A stretch of DNA of 64,000 bases, taken from NCBI GenBank assembly GCA_004172865.1, contig SEBV01000008.1, positions 1 through 64,000 of the forward strand. Reading direction: 5' to 3'. How positions within the stretch are numbered: position 1 is the stretch's first letter; each line of letters begins with the position of its first letter. This DNA is from Gammaproteobacteria bacterium (GTDB lineage Bacteria > Pseudomonadota > Gammaproteobacteria > Pseudomonadales > Cellvibrionaceae). A model generated the notes under the pieces. It saw nothing but the letters and a program-made list of their open reading frames with translations, did not search any database and was not told the DNA's origin. Both the position numbers and the translations under genes were made by a program. Of this stretch, positions 11,280-20,761 are shown one piece after another.

Positions 11280-11633
11280 ATGCAAGCGATAGGCGGTGGT
11301 GCCCGTAACGGCATACTCTCTCTAACTATTAAAGACAAAGCGGTGCTATACGCGGCGTATATGCCATTTGTAAAAAACGGCGGCATGTTTATCCCCACGG
11401 GAAAAAGTTACAAATTAGGCGACGAAGTTTTTATGTTGTTGAGCTTGATGGATGAAGCAGAAAAAATCCCGGTGGCAGGCAAAGTGATTTGGATAACTCC
11501 ACGCGGCGCTCAAGGTAACCGCGCAGCGGGTATAGGCGTGCAATTTACCGATCAGGATAATACTGCCGTGACCAAAATTGAAACCTATCTTGCCGGTTCA
11601 ATTAATTCGGATAAGCCAACCCATACAATGTAA
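11280..11633 (+). CDS. pilZ: PilZ-domain type IV pilus assembly protein
   Basis: Position between holB and tatD; FVKNGGMFIPTGKSYKLGDEVFMLLSLMDEAEKIPVAGKVIWITP...GIGVQF. Confidence 0.85.
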   Translation: MQAIGGGARNGILSLTIKDKAVLYAAYMPFVKNGGMFIPTGKSYKLGDEVFMLLSLMDEAEKIPVAGKVIWITPRGAQGNRAAGIGVQFTDQDNTAVTKIETYLAGSINSDKPTHTM

Positions 11634-11649
11634 GCAAGTATTGGATTTC

Positions 11650-11678
11650 AAAAAAACCAGCTTCAGGCTGGTTTTTTT
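11650..11678. terminator. AAAAAACCAGC-ttcag-GCTGGTTTTTTT
   Basis: Inverted repeat followed by T tract. Confidence 0.8.
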
Positions 11679-11739
11679 ATATCAGGCTAACCAGTTTTAT
11701 CCTTTATAATCCCCGCAAATTTCCAGCGATGTAAGCAAC

Positions 11740-12531
11740 ATGTTAATTGACTCTCACTGCCATTTAGACCGCATCAACCTTGACCGTTATGACGGTAACT
11801 TGGCTAATGCTATAGCTGCTGCCAATGAGCGCGGCATCCAACAAATGCTCTGCATTAGCGTTACGCTCGATAATATCCAAACTGTTATTGATATTGCACA
11901 AGCTCATCCCAGTGTTGTGGCATCTGTCGGAGTTCATCCTTGCGATGTAAAAGAAGGAACTGCGACTGCCGAACAATTAATGCAATGGGCGTCGCAGGAA
12001 AAAGTTGTCGCACTTGGCGAAACCGGTTTGGACTATCACTACGAAACTGAAAGCAAAGAATTGCAGCACGAAAGTTTTGCATTGCATTTGAATGTTGGAA
12101 AAAAAATTGGTCTTCCAGTAGTAGTGCACACACGCGAAGCTAAAGCAGACACGCTCACACTAATAAAGCAGCACGGCAGTGTGGAGCACAGCGGCGTGTT
12201 GCACTGCTTCACTGAAGATTGGGAAATGGCTAAAGCAGCGCTGGATTTAAATTACTATATTTCCATCTCGGGCATAGTGACTTTTAAAAATGCTGAACAA
12301 ATTCGCGATGTGGTGCGCAACATGCCTATTGATCGTCTTTTGGTTGAAACGGATTCGCCATATCTCGCTCCTATTCCTTATCGCGGCAAACCTAACGAGC
12401 CTAAATACGTGCGTGAAGTTGCGCAGTTTGTTGCAGATTTAAAAGGCATGAGTATTGAGCAATTAGGCGAACATACCTGCGAAAATTTTTATCGTTTATT
12501 TAATAAAGCAAAACAATATTTGCCTGCATAA
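11740..12531 (+). CDS. TatD-family DNase/hydrolase
   Basis: MLIDSHCHLD, GETGLDYHYE, VVVHTREA, LHCFTED, ETDSPYLAP. Confidence 0.92.
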   Translation: MLIDSHCHLDRINLDRYDGNLANAIAAANERGIQQMLCISVTLDNIQTVIDIAQAHPSVVASVGVHPCDVKEGTATAEQLMQWASQEKVVALGETGLDYHYETESKELQHESFALHLNVGKKIGLPVVVHTREAKADTLTLIKQHGSVEHSGVLHCFTEDWEMAKAALDLNYYISISGIVTFKNAEQIRDVVRNMPIDRLLVETDSPYLAPIPYRGKPNEPKYVREVAQFVADLKGMSIEQLGEHTCENFYRLFNKAKQYLPA

Positions 12532-12553
12532 TTCATTTTAAAAAGAGAAAGTT

Positions 12554-13001
12554 ATGAACACACAACAAATTAAAATCATGCTCGAACTTCAAAACAGCAT
12601 GAACACAAAAGTTAATGCAAACTGGCAACAACAAGGTTTTGAATTTTACCGCGCGATTTGGGTTGAGTGCGCTGAACTTCTGGATCACTACGGTTGGAAA
12701 TGGTGGAAAAAACAGTCGCCCGATACCGAACAGGTCGCGCTGGAATTAATTGATATTTGGCATTTTGGCTTAAGTATTTTGTTGCAAGGTGGTGCGGATC
12801 AAGATGATTTGGTTTCTAAAATCCAAAATGAATTAAGCATTGAAACCAATGAACAAGATTTCCGTCTGGATCCGCAAGCACTGGGGTGATGGCCGTGAAG
12901 ATAATGAGCATCTTGTTGATGCAGTGCAAACTTTGGATGCAACGAAACTTGAATTTAAAGATGAGTTATATGCTGAGCTTAAGAGGCGTTACCAGCAGTA
13001 A
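12554..13001 (+). pseudogene. dUTPase_2-type dUTP diphosphatase, frameshifted and probably internally deleted
   Basis: N-terminal FYRAIWVECAELLDHYGWKWWKKQ...ELIDIWHFGLS is in the ORF ending 12889; C-terminal motif GDGREDNEHLVDAV lies in another frame, ending 13001. Confidence 0.7.
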
Positions 13002-13031
13002 AATTGATTAGATAACAAGATAGGGATAGCT

Positions 13032-14129
13032 ATGTGGTTTTTGTTTGGCTTTTTAACCATATCAATTTGTATTTGTGTTGAGTTTTGGCGGCGACATCTT
13101 TCGCGATGGGCGCCAGAAAATACTATTGAGGGATTGCAATACAAACATGATAGCTACAAAGGTAAAGTGACCTGGGTATCTCTCGGTATTGTTTGCGATA
13201 AGCACGCGAGCTTTTCGTTAAAAAGACAATCGTGGTTGGATAACCTATTTAAGCGCATGGGCGTGTCAAATGAGTTTGAAACCGGAGATTCATCATTTGA
13301 TGATTTGATTTATCTTGTATCAGATAATAAAACGCTGCATTACGCCTTGGCTAATACTATTGAGTTTCGCTCGGCAGTAAAAAATATTATGAATTTCGGT
13401 GTTGCCTCGCAATTGGAGGCGCGAGAAATTTGTTGTCGTAACGGGCGATTGTGGGGAAGATTTAAAGCTGGCTCAGATTACAGTGAAGGGAGAATCCCCA
13501 TTATTGTTAAAGCCCTGACGAAAGAATTTAAAGCGCTAGGCCATGCAGTACAACAGGTCAGTTTAATTTCTGGCTCGCGCTGGGCCGATCCATTTGTCAT
13601 TAAGGCTGCTATTTTGTTGGCAGTGAGTTCTGGCTTGGCGATAAATGGTGCTATCCAATTTTTTCGTCTTCAATTTGGTAAGTTGCCCTTTACTGTCGAT
13701 TATTTATTAATTGTCAGGGATGCACTGGGCTACAGCATTCTTTTTATGTTGGTTTTTGCATTGATTGCGATTTACTGGCTTGGCCGTAGTGCGCGCACTC
13801 ACATAGTACTAGTTGAATTAATGACTGTAGGTGCATTTGGCATTTTTTTAACGCTTGCCACAGAAATGCGCGACATGAATATGGAAATGGATATTGCCGC
13901 GCCGCAAACCTATACAACTCAGGTGGTGCAAAAATACACCACTAAAGGGCGTCGCAGTGGCACTAAATATCATCTTGTCGTAAAAGATTGGAATTGCGAT
14001 TGCGGTAATTATTCTTTCACTGTCCCTGATTATATTTATTTCCCTATTGTTGAAGGCGGCCAGATGCAGGTGCTCCAGCATCAAGGGCATTTGCATTATC
14101 CATGGGTTAGCCAGATTAGAGCGCTTTAA
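13032..14129 (+). CDS. uncharacterised membrane protein (N-terminal TM and two or three central TM helices)
   Basis: Long ORF with RBS-like AGGGATAGCT; hydrophobic segments; no family recognised. Confidence 0.65.
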   Translation: MWFLFGFLTISICICVEFWRRHLSRWAPENTIEGLQYKHDSYKGKVTWVSLGIVCDKHASFSLKRQSWLDNLFKRMGVSNEFETGDSSFDDLIYLVSDNKTLHYALANTIEFRSAVKNIMNFGVASQLEAREICCRNGRLWGRFKAGSDYSEGRIPIIVKALTKEFKALGHAVQQVSLISGSRWADPFVIKAAILLAVSSGLAINGAIQFFRLQFGKLPFTVDYLLIVRDALGYSILFMLVFALIAIYWLGRSARTHIVLVELMTVGAFGIFLTLATEMRDMNMEMDIAAPQTYTTQVVQKYTTKGRRSGTKYHLVVKDWNCDCGNYSFTVPDYIYFPIVEGGQMQVLQHQGHLHYPWVSQIRAL

Positions 14130-14349
14130 TTTTACATGTTCAAAGCGCAATCTGTTGCAGTCCTGGCGCTAAAGATATTCTGGTAGATGTTCAGTAAAAT
14201 TCAGGAATTGATCTTATTAAGGTTTATTAATGGATGAAATTTCCCCCCAATTCACTATAATGCTGGCCCGTTCTATCTTAAAAAAACATCAGGCACAAAA
14301 TGCCACATACCTTTTGTTCTATCTCTTCTAAACAAGTTGGAGTCTCACC

Positions 14350-15333
14350 GTGAAAGCACCCGTAAGAGTTACCGTCACCGGCGCCGCTGGCCAAATCAGC
14401 TACTCTCTCCTGTTCCGCATCGCCGCTGGCGATATGTTGGGCAAAGATCAACCAGTAATTCTGCAATTGTTAGAAATCACCCCGGCTCTTAAAGCGCTGC
14501 AAGGTGTAGCGATGGAATTGGATGACTGCGCATTCCCATTGTTGGCTGGCATTGTGACCACTGATGACGCTAACGTTGCTTTTAAAGATTCTGATTACGC
14601 ACTTTTGGTGGGCGCGCGTCCACGCGGCCCAGGCATGGAGCGTAAAGATCTTCTTGCTGCTAACGCTGCAATTTTCTCTGTGCAAGGTAAGGCGATTAAC
14701 GATCACGCATCACGCAACATTAAAGTGTTAGTAGTGGGCAACCCGGCTAACACCAATGCATTGATTGCTCAGCGCAATGCTCCAGATATCAACCCACGTC
14801 AATTCACTGCAATGACTCGTTTGGACCACAATCGTGCTTTGTCACAATTGGCGACCAAAACTGGCACCAGCGTTAACGACATCACCAAAGCCTTGATCTG
14901 GGGTAACCATTCATCTACTCAATACCCTGATTTGCACCAAACTTTGGTAAACGGCAAGCCAGCATTGAGCTTGGTTGATCAGGCTTGGTATGAAGCTGAT
15001 TACATTCCAACTGTTCAACAACGCGGTGCTGCAATTATCGCTGCTCGCGGCGCGTCGTCTGCTGCATCTGCTGCAAATGCGGCTGCTAACCACATTCGCG
15101 ATTGGGCACTTGGCTCTCCAGAAAATGATTGGGTGAGCATGGGCGTGTACAGTGATGGTAGCTACGGTATTGAAAAAGGTTTGATTTATTCATTCCCGGT
15201 AACAACCAAAAATGGCGATTGGGAAATTGTGCAAGGTTTAGAGATTAACGAATTCTCTCGTGCAAGAATGCAAGCGACTGAAAAAGAACTGCAAGAAGAG
15301 CGCGATGCTGTTGCTGATTTATTGCCGTCTTAA
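14350..15333 (+). CDS. mdh: malate dehydrogenase (GTG start)
   Basis: [53 protein letters not shown]. Confidence 0.96.
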   Translation: MKAPVRVTVTGAAGQISYSLLFRIAAGDMLGKDQPVILQLLEITPALKALQGVAMELDDCAFPLLAGIVTTDDANVAFKDSDYALLVGARPRGPGMERKDLLAANAAIFSVQGKAINDHASRNIKVLVVGNPANTNALIAQRNAPDINPRQFTAMTRLDHNRALSQLATKTGTSVNDITKALIWGNHSSTQYPDLHQTLVNGKPALSLVDQAWYEADYIPTVQQRGAAIIAARGASSAASAANAAANHIRDWALGSPENDWVSMGVYSDGSYGIEKGLIYSFPVTTKNGDWEIVQGLEINEFSRARMQATEKELQEERDAVADLLPS

Positions 15334-15371
15334 GAAATTTTTTTAACGAGAAATCGTTAAATTGATTTGAT

Positions 15372-15405
15372 AAAAAACCACCAAGAGTAATCGCGGTGGT
15401 TTTTT
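15372..15405. terminator. AAAAAACCACC...GGTGGTTTTTT
   Basis: Inverted repeat plus T tract between mdh and hipA (convergent). Confidence 0.8.
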
Positions 15406-15427
15406 TAGTTTATAGCAATGTAAATCA

Positions 15428-16741
15428 CTAAGAAGTTAAGTTCAATCGCAAGCTATCTTTTATTCTCTTCGCAAAAGCATCGTCCACTCCAGCAATACCT
15501 GCATATTTTCCCCAATTACTTACAACTTCAGTTACTTGTTCAATGATCTGCCTAGCTTCTTTGTTGAAATTGCTAATTAATTTTGCTGCTTCTAATAAAT
15601 CATTTCGAAAAAAATTATCGCGTTTGCCATGCAAACTAAGTTGATGTGAATTAACCCAAGGCGAGCCGGGTTTGTAGCTATAGGCAATATCAAACGCGGG
15701 GGCTAATTGCCATTGTTCTCGGGGGCCAGCTAATAAAAACCCTGTATTTTTCGTATGATCATCGTGGTTGCGCGCCACTATGTTAAACACCATTCGGCGA
15801 TAAATTTCCACGGCTTCAGCTCGGGTTAAACGCAATTGCCGTGCAACCGAAAATAATTGTTCGTAACTATATTGCCCCGGCTTTTTATAATCGGCGTGGT
15901 CCATTGCGCAAAGCGATTGGTAATGCAATTTATAATTTCCGATGCGATCAAAACGTTTTGTTAAAAAATGCGCACGCTTGCCATCGATCAATAATTCGCA
16001 GGGAGAAATATTTATGCCCGCATCTTTTGCCATTAAATAATAGGCATATTCCATTCGGCCAAAACCTTGTGGGTCGCCAAAGGTTTCTTGATTGTTACTG
16101 TGCTCAACAACACCATCGAACTTCAAAAGATAATGCTCAAACCCCTCCGGCGCATTAACTTGACCGGAACGAATTTCGGTACGATCAGCGTTGATTGCAA
16201 TGAGCGCTTTCGCGCGCGCGCCACCTGCGGATGTACCGACTTGCAGAATGCCGCTAATGTCATCTTTGCTTTGAAATTTATCGTAAGCTTGAGTGCGTTG
16301 ATTCAGCACTTGTTGCGCCATATTGATTAGTGACTCCAGCTCCAGTTTGCTGTCGGCATTTTGTATTTTGCGAAGCGCCGGTGCATATTCTAACGCGCCC
16401 ATGCCGCGAGTCCCTGTATAGAGAAGCCGCTCCAATGGTGTAAAACTATTAGGATCGCGCCCATTGCGCGCAAGCCAGGCATTGATAACCGCATTGCCGA
16501 AATCATCGGGCAGGGTGTCTGCAAAACAAGCGGGCAGGCCTTTATAGGTCTCGGTATTTAATTGCGGAAATTGGAAAATATGCTGGCCATTGATAGCCGC
16601 CGGCATATGAAGTGGAGCAATTTGAACGTCTTTGGAAATCCAGTCTTGTGTATATTCAAAAGTCGCCATAGCTGTTTCAGGGTTCCACGCCAATGCGCCG
16701 ACCAATTTATCCCAAATCCATACTTCCGCAATATTTTGCAT
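15428..16741 (-). CDS. hipA: HipA-family toxin serine/threonine kinase
   Basis: GTSAGGARAKALIA, ARNHDDHTKNTGFLL, LAPAFDIAYSY; 1-bp TAATG overlap with hipB. Confidence 0.88.
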   Translation of the reverse strand: MQNIAEVWIWDKLVGALAWNPETAMATFEYTQDWISKDVQIAPLHMPAAINGQHIFQFPQLNTETYKGLPACFADTLPDDFGNAVINAWLARNGRDPNSFTPLERLLYTGTRGMGALEYAPALRKIQNADSKLELESLINMAQQVLNQRTQAYDKFQSKDDISGILQVGTSAGGARAKALIAINADRTEIRSGQVNAPEGFEHYLLKFDGVVEHSNNQETFGDPQGFGRMEYAYYLMAKDAGINISPCELLIDGKRAHFLTKRFDRIGNYKLHYQSLCAMDHADYKKPGQYSYEQLFSVARQLRLTRAEAVEIYRRMVFNIVARNHDDHTKNTGFLLAGPREQWQLAPAFDIAYSYKPGSPWVNSHQLSLHGKRDNFFRNDLLEAAKLISNFNKEARQIIEQVTEVVSNWGKYAGIAGVDDAFAKRIKDSLRLNLTS

Positions 16742-17109
16742 TACCAGTCCAGCCCCAGGCTTTTAGCGTTTGGCTCTTTTATGCCGTCTGCTGCCTCATC
16801 CGGTATTGAATAGTGTCGTGTACGTGCTCGTTGGCGTTGTTTGCCTTGTAGTCTCAGTTGCTCAAGCGGGCTAGGTGGAGGTTCGGGCAGAAAATTATCA
16901 AGCTGCCCAAGACAATTCAGCGCGCGCAGAGCTGCAATGACATTTTCGAGTTTGCCGGCGCCAGCTATTAGCTGGCGATAGCTTTTAGGTGTAATACCTA
17001 TCTCCTCGGCGAGAGTGGTTTGCGTCATATTGTGCTCTAACCGTAATCGTTCCAGACGGTTTCCCAGCTCAGCAGCAATTCCTGCATTTGTCATAGCTTG
17101 ATAGTTCAT
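16741..17109 (-). CDS. hipB: HipB-type XRE-family antitoxin
   Basis: HTH: RLEHNMTQTTLAEEIGITPKSYRQLIAGAGKLENVIAALRAL; directly upstream of hipA. Confidence 0.82.
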   Translation of the reverse strand: MNYQAMTNAGIAAELGNRLERLRLEHNMTQTTLAEEIGITPKSYRQLIAGAGKLENVIAALRALNCLGQLDNFLPEPPPSPLEQLRLQGKQRQRARTRHYSIPDEAADGIKEPNAKSLGLDW

Positions 17110-17243
17110 AATAGGTAAATAAATTCCTCAAATTAAGCTATTTTAGGCTTTAGAGTTCAATTTATACCTATTATAAATTAAATTCAATAGAGGGTAAATA
17201 ATAACTTAAAAACACCAAATTTTAGGTTTTATAGGTATTTAAG
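17108..17243. promoter_or_regulatory. candidate HipB operator cluster
   Basis: Perfect palindrome AATTTATA-cctat-TATAAATT at 17159-17179 plus three copies of a TA(A/T)AGGTA(A/T)-type motif (17108-17120; reverse strand at 17164-17175; 17227-17243). Confidence 0.5.
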
Positions 17244-17259
17244 TATCTTTTAACAATGG

Positions 17260-17730
17260 TTATTCTTGTGTTAGAGATGTAAATTGCGCTGTTGTCTGAT
17301 TTTTTAAATCATTTGGGCTTAATTGAATTTCCAGCCCGCGCCGGCCAGCGCTCACAAACATAGTGGGTAGTTGTTGGGCCGACGCATCAATAAACGTTTT
17401 CAACCGTTTCTTTTGTCCAACTGGACTAACACCGCCCAACACATAACCGGTAATACGCTCTACATCCGTCTTATCTGCCATGGCAGCTTTTTTTGCACCG
17501 GCTGCTTTGGCAATTTGTTTCATGCTGAGCATATCGGATACGGGAATCACGGCTACGGCATAATCTTTTGCATCCAGCATAACAACCAATGTTTTAAATA
17601 CAGAAGCAGCATCAACTCCCATTTTATCTGCAGCTTCCAATCCATAAGATTCCGCAGCGGGATCATGTAAATATTCATGGGTTGTAAAAACTACTTTGGC
17701 TTTTTGAAGGGCGATGATCGCTGGGGTCAT
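17260..17730 (-). CDS. ybaK: YbaK/EbsC-type Cys-tRNA(Pro) deacylase
   Basis: SVFKTLVVMLD...AVAVIPVS...GYVLGGVSPVGQKKRL...SAGRRGLEIQLSP. Confidence 0.9.
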   Translation of the reverse strand: MTPAIIALQKAKVVFTTHEYLHDPAAESYGLEAADKMGVDAASVFKTLVVMLDAKDYAVAVIPVSDMLSMKQIAKAAGAKKAAMADKTDVERITGYVLGGVSPVGQKKRLKTFIDASAQQLPTMFVSAGRRGLEIQLSPNDLKNQTTAQFTSLTQE

Positions 17731-17778
17731 AATGGTTGCTCAAATAAAATCTGTTTTTTGTATGAGCAACATTTTAGC

Positions 17779-18300
17779 TTAAGTAAGCGTTTTTATGATC
17801 TCAATTAATTGCGCAATCCTGGCATTAGATAGCTGACGATAATCAGGGTAGGGGCTCACAATAAGATGATGGCTTTTATTAACTGCAAAATAATTATCGA
17901 GCCAAATAAGCGGTGGCAAGTTAAGAGCCGCTGCATAGGTTTTTCCGGCAATAATATGAATCGCTTTTTTATTATTGAACACGGGTCTATTAAATAATAG
18001 AGCTTCGTGACTGTTCGCCTGAAACAATAATAGATCGCGATATTCTTGCCAGCTAGCCGCTAGATTAATTTTCCTAGCGTCGTGTTGTGTGTAAAAATCA
18101 AATAAAAATTTTGCGTAAACATTAAATACTTTTCGCCAGTGATTACTCGTGTTCTTAACAATATGGGAAATTTCGCCTGGTGCCAAGTCGCGTAAGTTTG
18201 TTAAAAAAGGATAGTCATCAAAAGGTGGGCGATTGGCTATATAGATTTTAATAGCTGAATTTTCAGCCCCAAGACCAATTGGTTGAATTTCTAGATGCAT
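17779..18300 (-). CDS. hypothetical protein
   Basis: Complete 173-aa ORF with NHWRKVFNVYAKFLF and LIVSPYPDYRQLSNARI; family not named with certainty. Confidence 0.65.
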   Translation of the reverse strand: MHLEIQPIGLGAENSAIKIYIANRPPFDDYPFLTNLRDLAPGEISHIVKNTSNHWRKVFNVYAKFLFDFYTQHDARKINLAASWQEYRDLLLFQANSHEALLFNRPVFNNKKAIHIIAGKTYAAALNLPPLIWLDNYFAVNKSHHLIVSPYPDYRQLSNARIAQLIEIIKTLT

Positions 18301-18439
18301 GAGGTGGCCGAAGACTAAAACGCTGGGAAGGTTTGAGAATGTATGACAACGAAAGAGATTTTTGACGCTAGATTTTCAACCAACAACAATTTTTAATTGT
18401 TGTTGGTTCGACTTACAGATATTGCAGTAAATGAGATAT

Positions 18440-18991
18440 TTATCGATTTAGCCGAAAACCCCTGAAATACAAGGTAATTAATCCAAGTAACAACAAGCCA
18501 ATAGGAAGAGGCTCGGGCACCGCTACATTTTTAGAATTGAAGTGAGCCGTAAAGTAACTTTGTTCAGTGAAGCGAATATTTCCGAGATTTAATTCAACCC
18601 AACCTGGGCCATTGTTAAATTTTAAACCTTCGATATTTGTATCTACACCTACATTCGACCAAAAGTTTTCAAGCGTTGTTGTTTCATAATCTGGCTGAAT
18701 TAAACGAAATACAATTCCGTCTACCCATCCGGTTTTTTTAAGAAAATTAATAGAAAAATTATTGTCGTTCACATCCAATGTAAAAACATCATTGTATTGT
18801 TTTTTGTCATCGCTTCCAGTATGAACTACAAATGGTGAGTCGAGGCCAAATCCGCTTATGCGACCAAGACCATAGCCGGTCTCGATAGTCCGTTCCATGT
18901 AAGCGTCAACGGTATAATCTTCGAGAGAATAGGGCGTAGCATATGCCGATACGCTTAAAAGAAATGCGAATACTGATGATATATATTTCAT
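18440..18991 (-). CDS. PEP-CTERM sorting-domain protein
   Basis: Signal peptide MKYISSVFAFLLSVSAYA; C-terminus VPEPLPIGLLLLGLITLYFRGFRLNR. Confidence 0.75.
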   Translation of the reverse strand: MKYISSVFAFLLSVSAYATPYSLEDYTVDAYMERTIETGYGLGRISGFGLDSPFVVHTGSDDKKQYNDVFTLDVNDNNFSINFLKKTGWVDGIVFRLIQPDYETTTLENFWSNVGVDTNIEGLKFNNGPGWVELNLGNIRFTEQSYFTAHFNSKNVAVPEPLPIGLLLLGLITLYFRGFRLNR

Positions 18992-19414
18992 GATGACTCT
19001 TTTATTATGAGTTAATAAATTACAACGTATTTTTTGCGAGCCACCAACGTCCATCTATGTAACTCAGATATTTACAGACTAGTGTACAAAATGAAATATG
19101 TATAATAATTTCATTGACGAAAAATGCGATGTTTGGTGATTGATATTGGCATTATGGTTATAGCAATAGCAACAATTTAAAACTGATCCTGCTAATTAAA
19201 AAGGCCAAACTTTTTTATTGGGTATACATTAACATTTTGTCGTTAAATTCATTTTCTGAGTCTGAATATTTAATGTTTTAATTTAAGCGCCATTTAAAAA
19301 TTTAAATCTTAATAGCTCCAAGATGATTGCCAGAGCTTGGCTAAGCCCCAAAGATCCTGACTATTTTTGACCTTTTTAAAATATTTTTACGGGTTTCCTT
19401 GATTTTTTGGGCAT

Positions 19415-19542
19415 CGTTCGCTACCGAACGGAGATCTTAGCCGCAAATCCCTATTCTGCACCCATCCTGTGTTGCCATGCGTGACGGCTACACAAATCAA
19501 CTTTGTGCATCATCTTTCTGAAATAAATAACTGGTTTATTTC
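19415..19542 (+). promoter_or_regulatory. candidate structured 5' leader RNA
   Basis: Four successive perfect inverted repeats: CGTTCG/CGAACG, TAGCCG/CGGCTA, CACAAA/TTTGTG, GAAATAAA/TTTATTTC, ending 25 bp before the ATG. Confidence 0.4.
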
Positions 19543-19567
19543 TACAGAACATTTTAGGGGTTAAATC

Positions 19568-20050
19568 ATGACAAATATTGCAAGAGAGATTTTGTTTGAA
19601 TCTTCGTTACAGGTTTTGGACGCAACAGCGCTTTTAAGCGCTAGTCAGAAAGAAACTATAGATTTATTCGGTGACTACGATCGTGTAAGATCAGTAACCG
19701 AAAAACAGAATATTGCAGATCAAATTTGCCAAATGTTGAGTATTGATATTCAGCTAGAAGAAGAGATCTTCTACCCTGCAGTAAAAAACGTACTTAAAGA
19801 AAAAGGCATAATTTCGGCGGCTATTATGGAGAATTCAATTCTCAAATATTTAATCGCTGAAATTGAAGAACTGGATGCTGACAGCACCGTTTTTGATATT
19901 AAAATTCGTGTTTTAGGCGAGCATGTAAGAAATCAAATTATTGAAAAGCAAACTAAGCTGTTCCCTAAGGCGAACTCACAGAGCAAGCTTGATGTGTGGA
20001 CGTTGGGTGCTGAAATGGTTAGCCGTAAACAAGAAATACTTTATTCTTAA
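19568..20050 (+). CDS. hemerythrin-fold (HHE-like) protein lacking the expected His ligands
   Basis: HHE-like helices (ICQMLSIDIQLEEEIFYPAVK, LIAEIEEL, KLFPKA); only one His in the whole protein. Confidence 0.65.
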   Translation: MTNIAREILFESSLQVLDATALLSASQKETIDLFGDYDRVRSVTEKQNIADQICQMLSIDIQLEEEIFYPAVKNVLKEKGIISAAIMENSILKYLIAEIEELDADSTVFDIKIRVLGEHVRNQIIEKQTKLFPKANSQSKLDVWTLGAEMVSRKQEILYS

Positions 20051-20071
20051 TAGTTAAGTAATTTGATTTCT

Positions 20072-20106
20072 AAAAAGCCGCCGTGTTTATTAACACGGCG
20101 GCTTTT
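20072..20106. terminator. AAAAAGCCGCCGTGT-ttatta-ACACGGCGGCTTTT
   Basis: Perfect inverted repeat. Confidence 0.85.
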
Positions 20107-20140
20107 CTATTTAAGCCCTAAAAATTAATGCCGGAAGCCT

Positions 20141-20761
20141 TCATGATGATTGGATATTCTTTATTTGCCGATCATGAATTCTTGCTAAACCTATTTGCGC
20201 AACAAGCGCGCCGAGTAACGCAAAAAACATATCTGATTGTGTATCCCACATATCGCCTTGGGTACCGAGAAATTCGTCTGCTCCTTGTCCCAACATTAAT
20301 GCGGACGCCCATTCAATAAGTTCATAACCGGCACTAATCGCCAAAACAATGCAAGTAACGATAAACGCCAGCATTTTTTTGCCTTTAATAATGTCCTTGC
20401 GAATTAAAATTTCGCGTGCGATTAAAGCAGGGACAAAGCCTTGGGCGAAATGCCCAATTTTGTCATACGGGTTGCGCGATAAATGTAACCAGTGCTCTAT
20501 GGAAAACCCAAGCGGAACTCTCGCGTATGAGTAGGCGCCGCCCAACACCAAAATCAACATATGAATCAATATGAAAAAATAAAGTAGTTCCGTTAACCGA
20601 AAATTATTGTAGGTTGCGAACAAAATTGGCAGCGCAATTACTATAGGAAATATCTCCAGTATCCAGGTGGTTCTATCGAAAGGATGAATGCCCGAAATAA
20701 TAAGGCAAATGGCAAGGACAAAAAGCATTGCTAAATGACTCAGCTGGATTTTTTTATTCAT
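20141..20761 (-). CDS. DUF2238/YjdF-family membrane protein
   Basis: Multiple TM helices; NPYDKIGHFAQGFVPALIAREIL; GYELIEWASALMLGQGADEFLGTQGDMWDTQSDM. Confidence 0.85.
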   Translation of the reverse strand: MNKKIQLSHLAMLFVLAICLIISGIHPFDRTTWILEIFPIVIALPILFATYNNFRLTELLYFFILIHMLILVLGGAYSYARVPLGFSIEHWLHLSRNPYDKIGHFAQGFVPALIAREILIRKDIIKGKKMLAFIVTCIVLAISAGYELIEWASALMLGQGADEFLGTQGDMWDTQSDMFFALLGALVAQIGLARIHDRQIKNIQSS

